From assembly GCF_910592395.1 (NCBI RefSeq), contig NC_088312.1, positions 18,671,292 to 18,735,291 of the forward strand: DNA of 64,000 bases, read 5' to 3'; not shown here. Source of the stretch: Lineus longissimus. Lineage: Eukaryota; Nemertea; Pilidiophora; Heteronemertea; Lineidae. How positions within the stretch are numbered: the stretch's first letter is position 1. More model-generated notes on the stretch are below. The model ran no database searches. It was not told the origin of the DNA and worked only from the letters and a program-made list of their open reading frames with translations.

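Overview
This window is nuclear DNA from an animal, most likely a marine invertebrate bilaterian. The evidence is small exons with consensus GT/AG borders, long introns, two kinds of retroelement (BEL/Pao LTR and an L1/Tx1-type LINE), TA-flanked MITEs, SINE-like repeats and many minisatellites. I cannot name the species from sequence alone. No bacterial-type features (operons, ribosome binding sites, CRISPR arrays) are present.

Layout. 1-6218: a nearly whole but broken BEL/Pao LTR retrotransposon whose 5' LTR is cut by the window edge. 7395-13807: the 3' half of a beta-1,4-galactosyltransferase-family gene (+ strand) with two competing terminal exons. The exon that should lie between them and the catalytic exon was not found. 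14300-18250: repeats, including a ~300-bp-unit tandem family. 20549-21640: an intronless 363-codon ORF of unknown function. 22000-24990: intergenic.

24993-64000 (and beyond): one very large gene on the + strand. I traced 41 exons that join in a single unbroken frame of about 2,420 residues. It has a signal peptide and then an uninterrupted series of cysteine-rich GCC2/GCC3 (ephrin-receptor-like) repeats, so the product should be a giant secreted or cell-surface protein. Its 12.9-kb intron 4 (26951-39890) holds an inverted copy of the ~300-bp repeat family, a foldback/tandem repeat built of exact 641-bp units, a 5'-truncated LINE and a full-length two-ORF LINE.

Most notable observations. (1) The full-length LINE begins with about 54 nt matching the 5' end of U1 snRNA, followed directly by about 50 nt matching the 5' end of U2 snRNA. 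(2) The two LINE copies share a 3'-UTR hairpin with compensatory base changes and a tRNA-like stretch, and both sit at the same site in copies of the same repeat. (3) In the giant gene, decayed partial copies of an exon repeatedly lie just downstream of that exon. One case is an eight-copy 84-bp array in which every unit carries the exon's own 5' splice site. (4) A 1,347-bp segmental duplication fuses a truncated exon to a 29/30-bp minisatellite. (5) A TA/CAGT MITE family is scattered through the introns, and one copy abuts a splice acceptor.

Exon borders were read by eye from splice consensus, reading-frame continuity and family motifs. No alignment, transcript data or database search was available.
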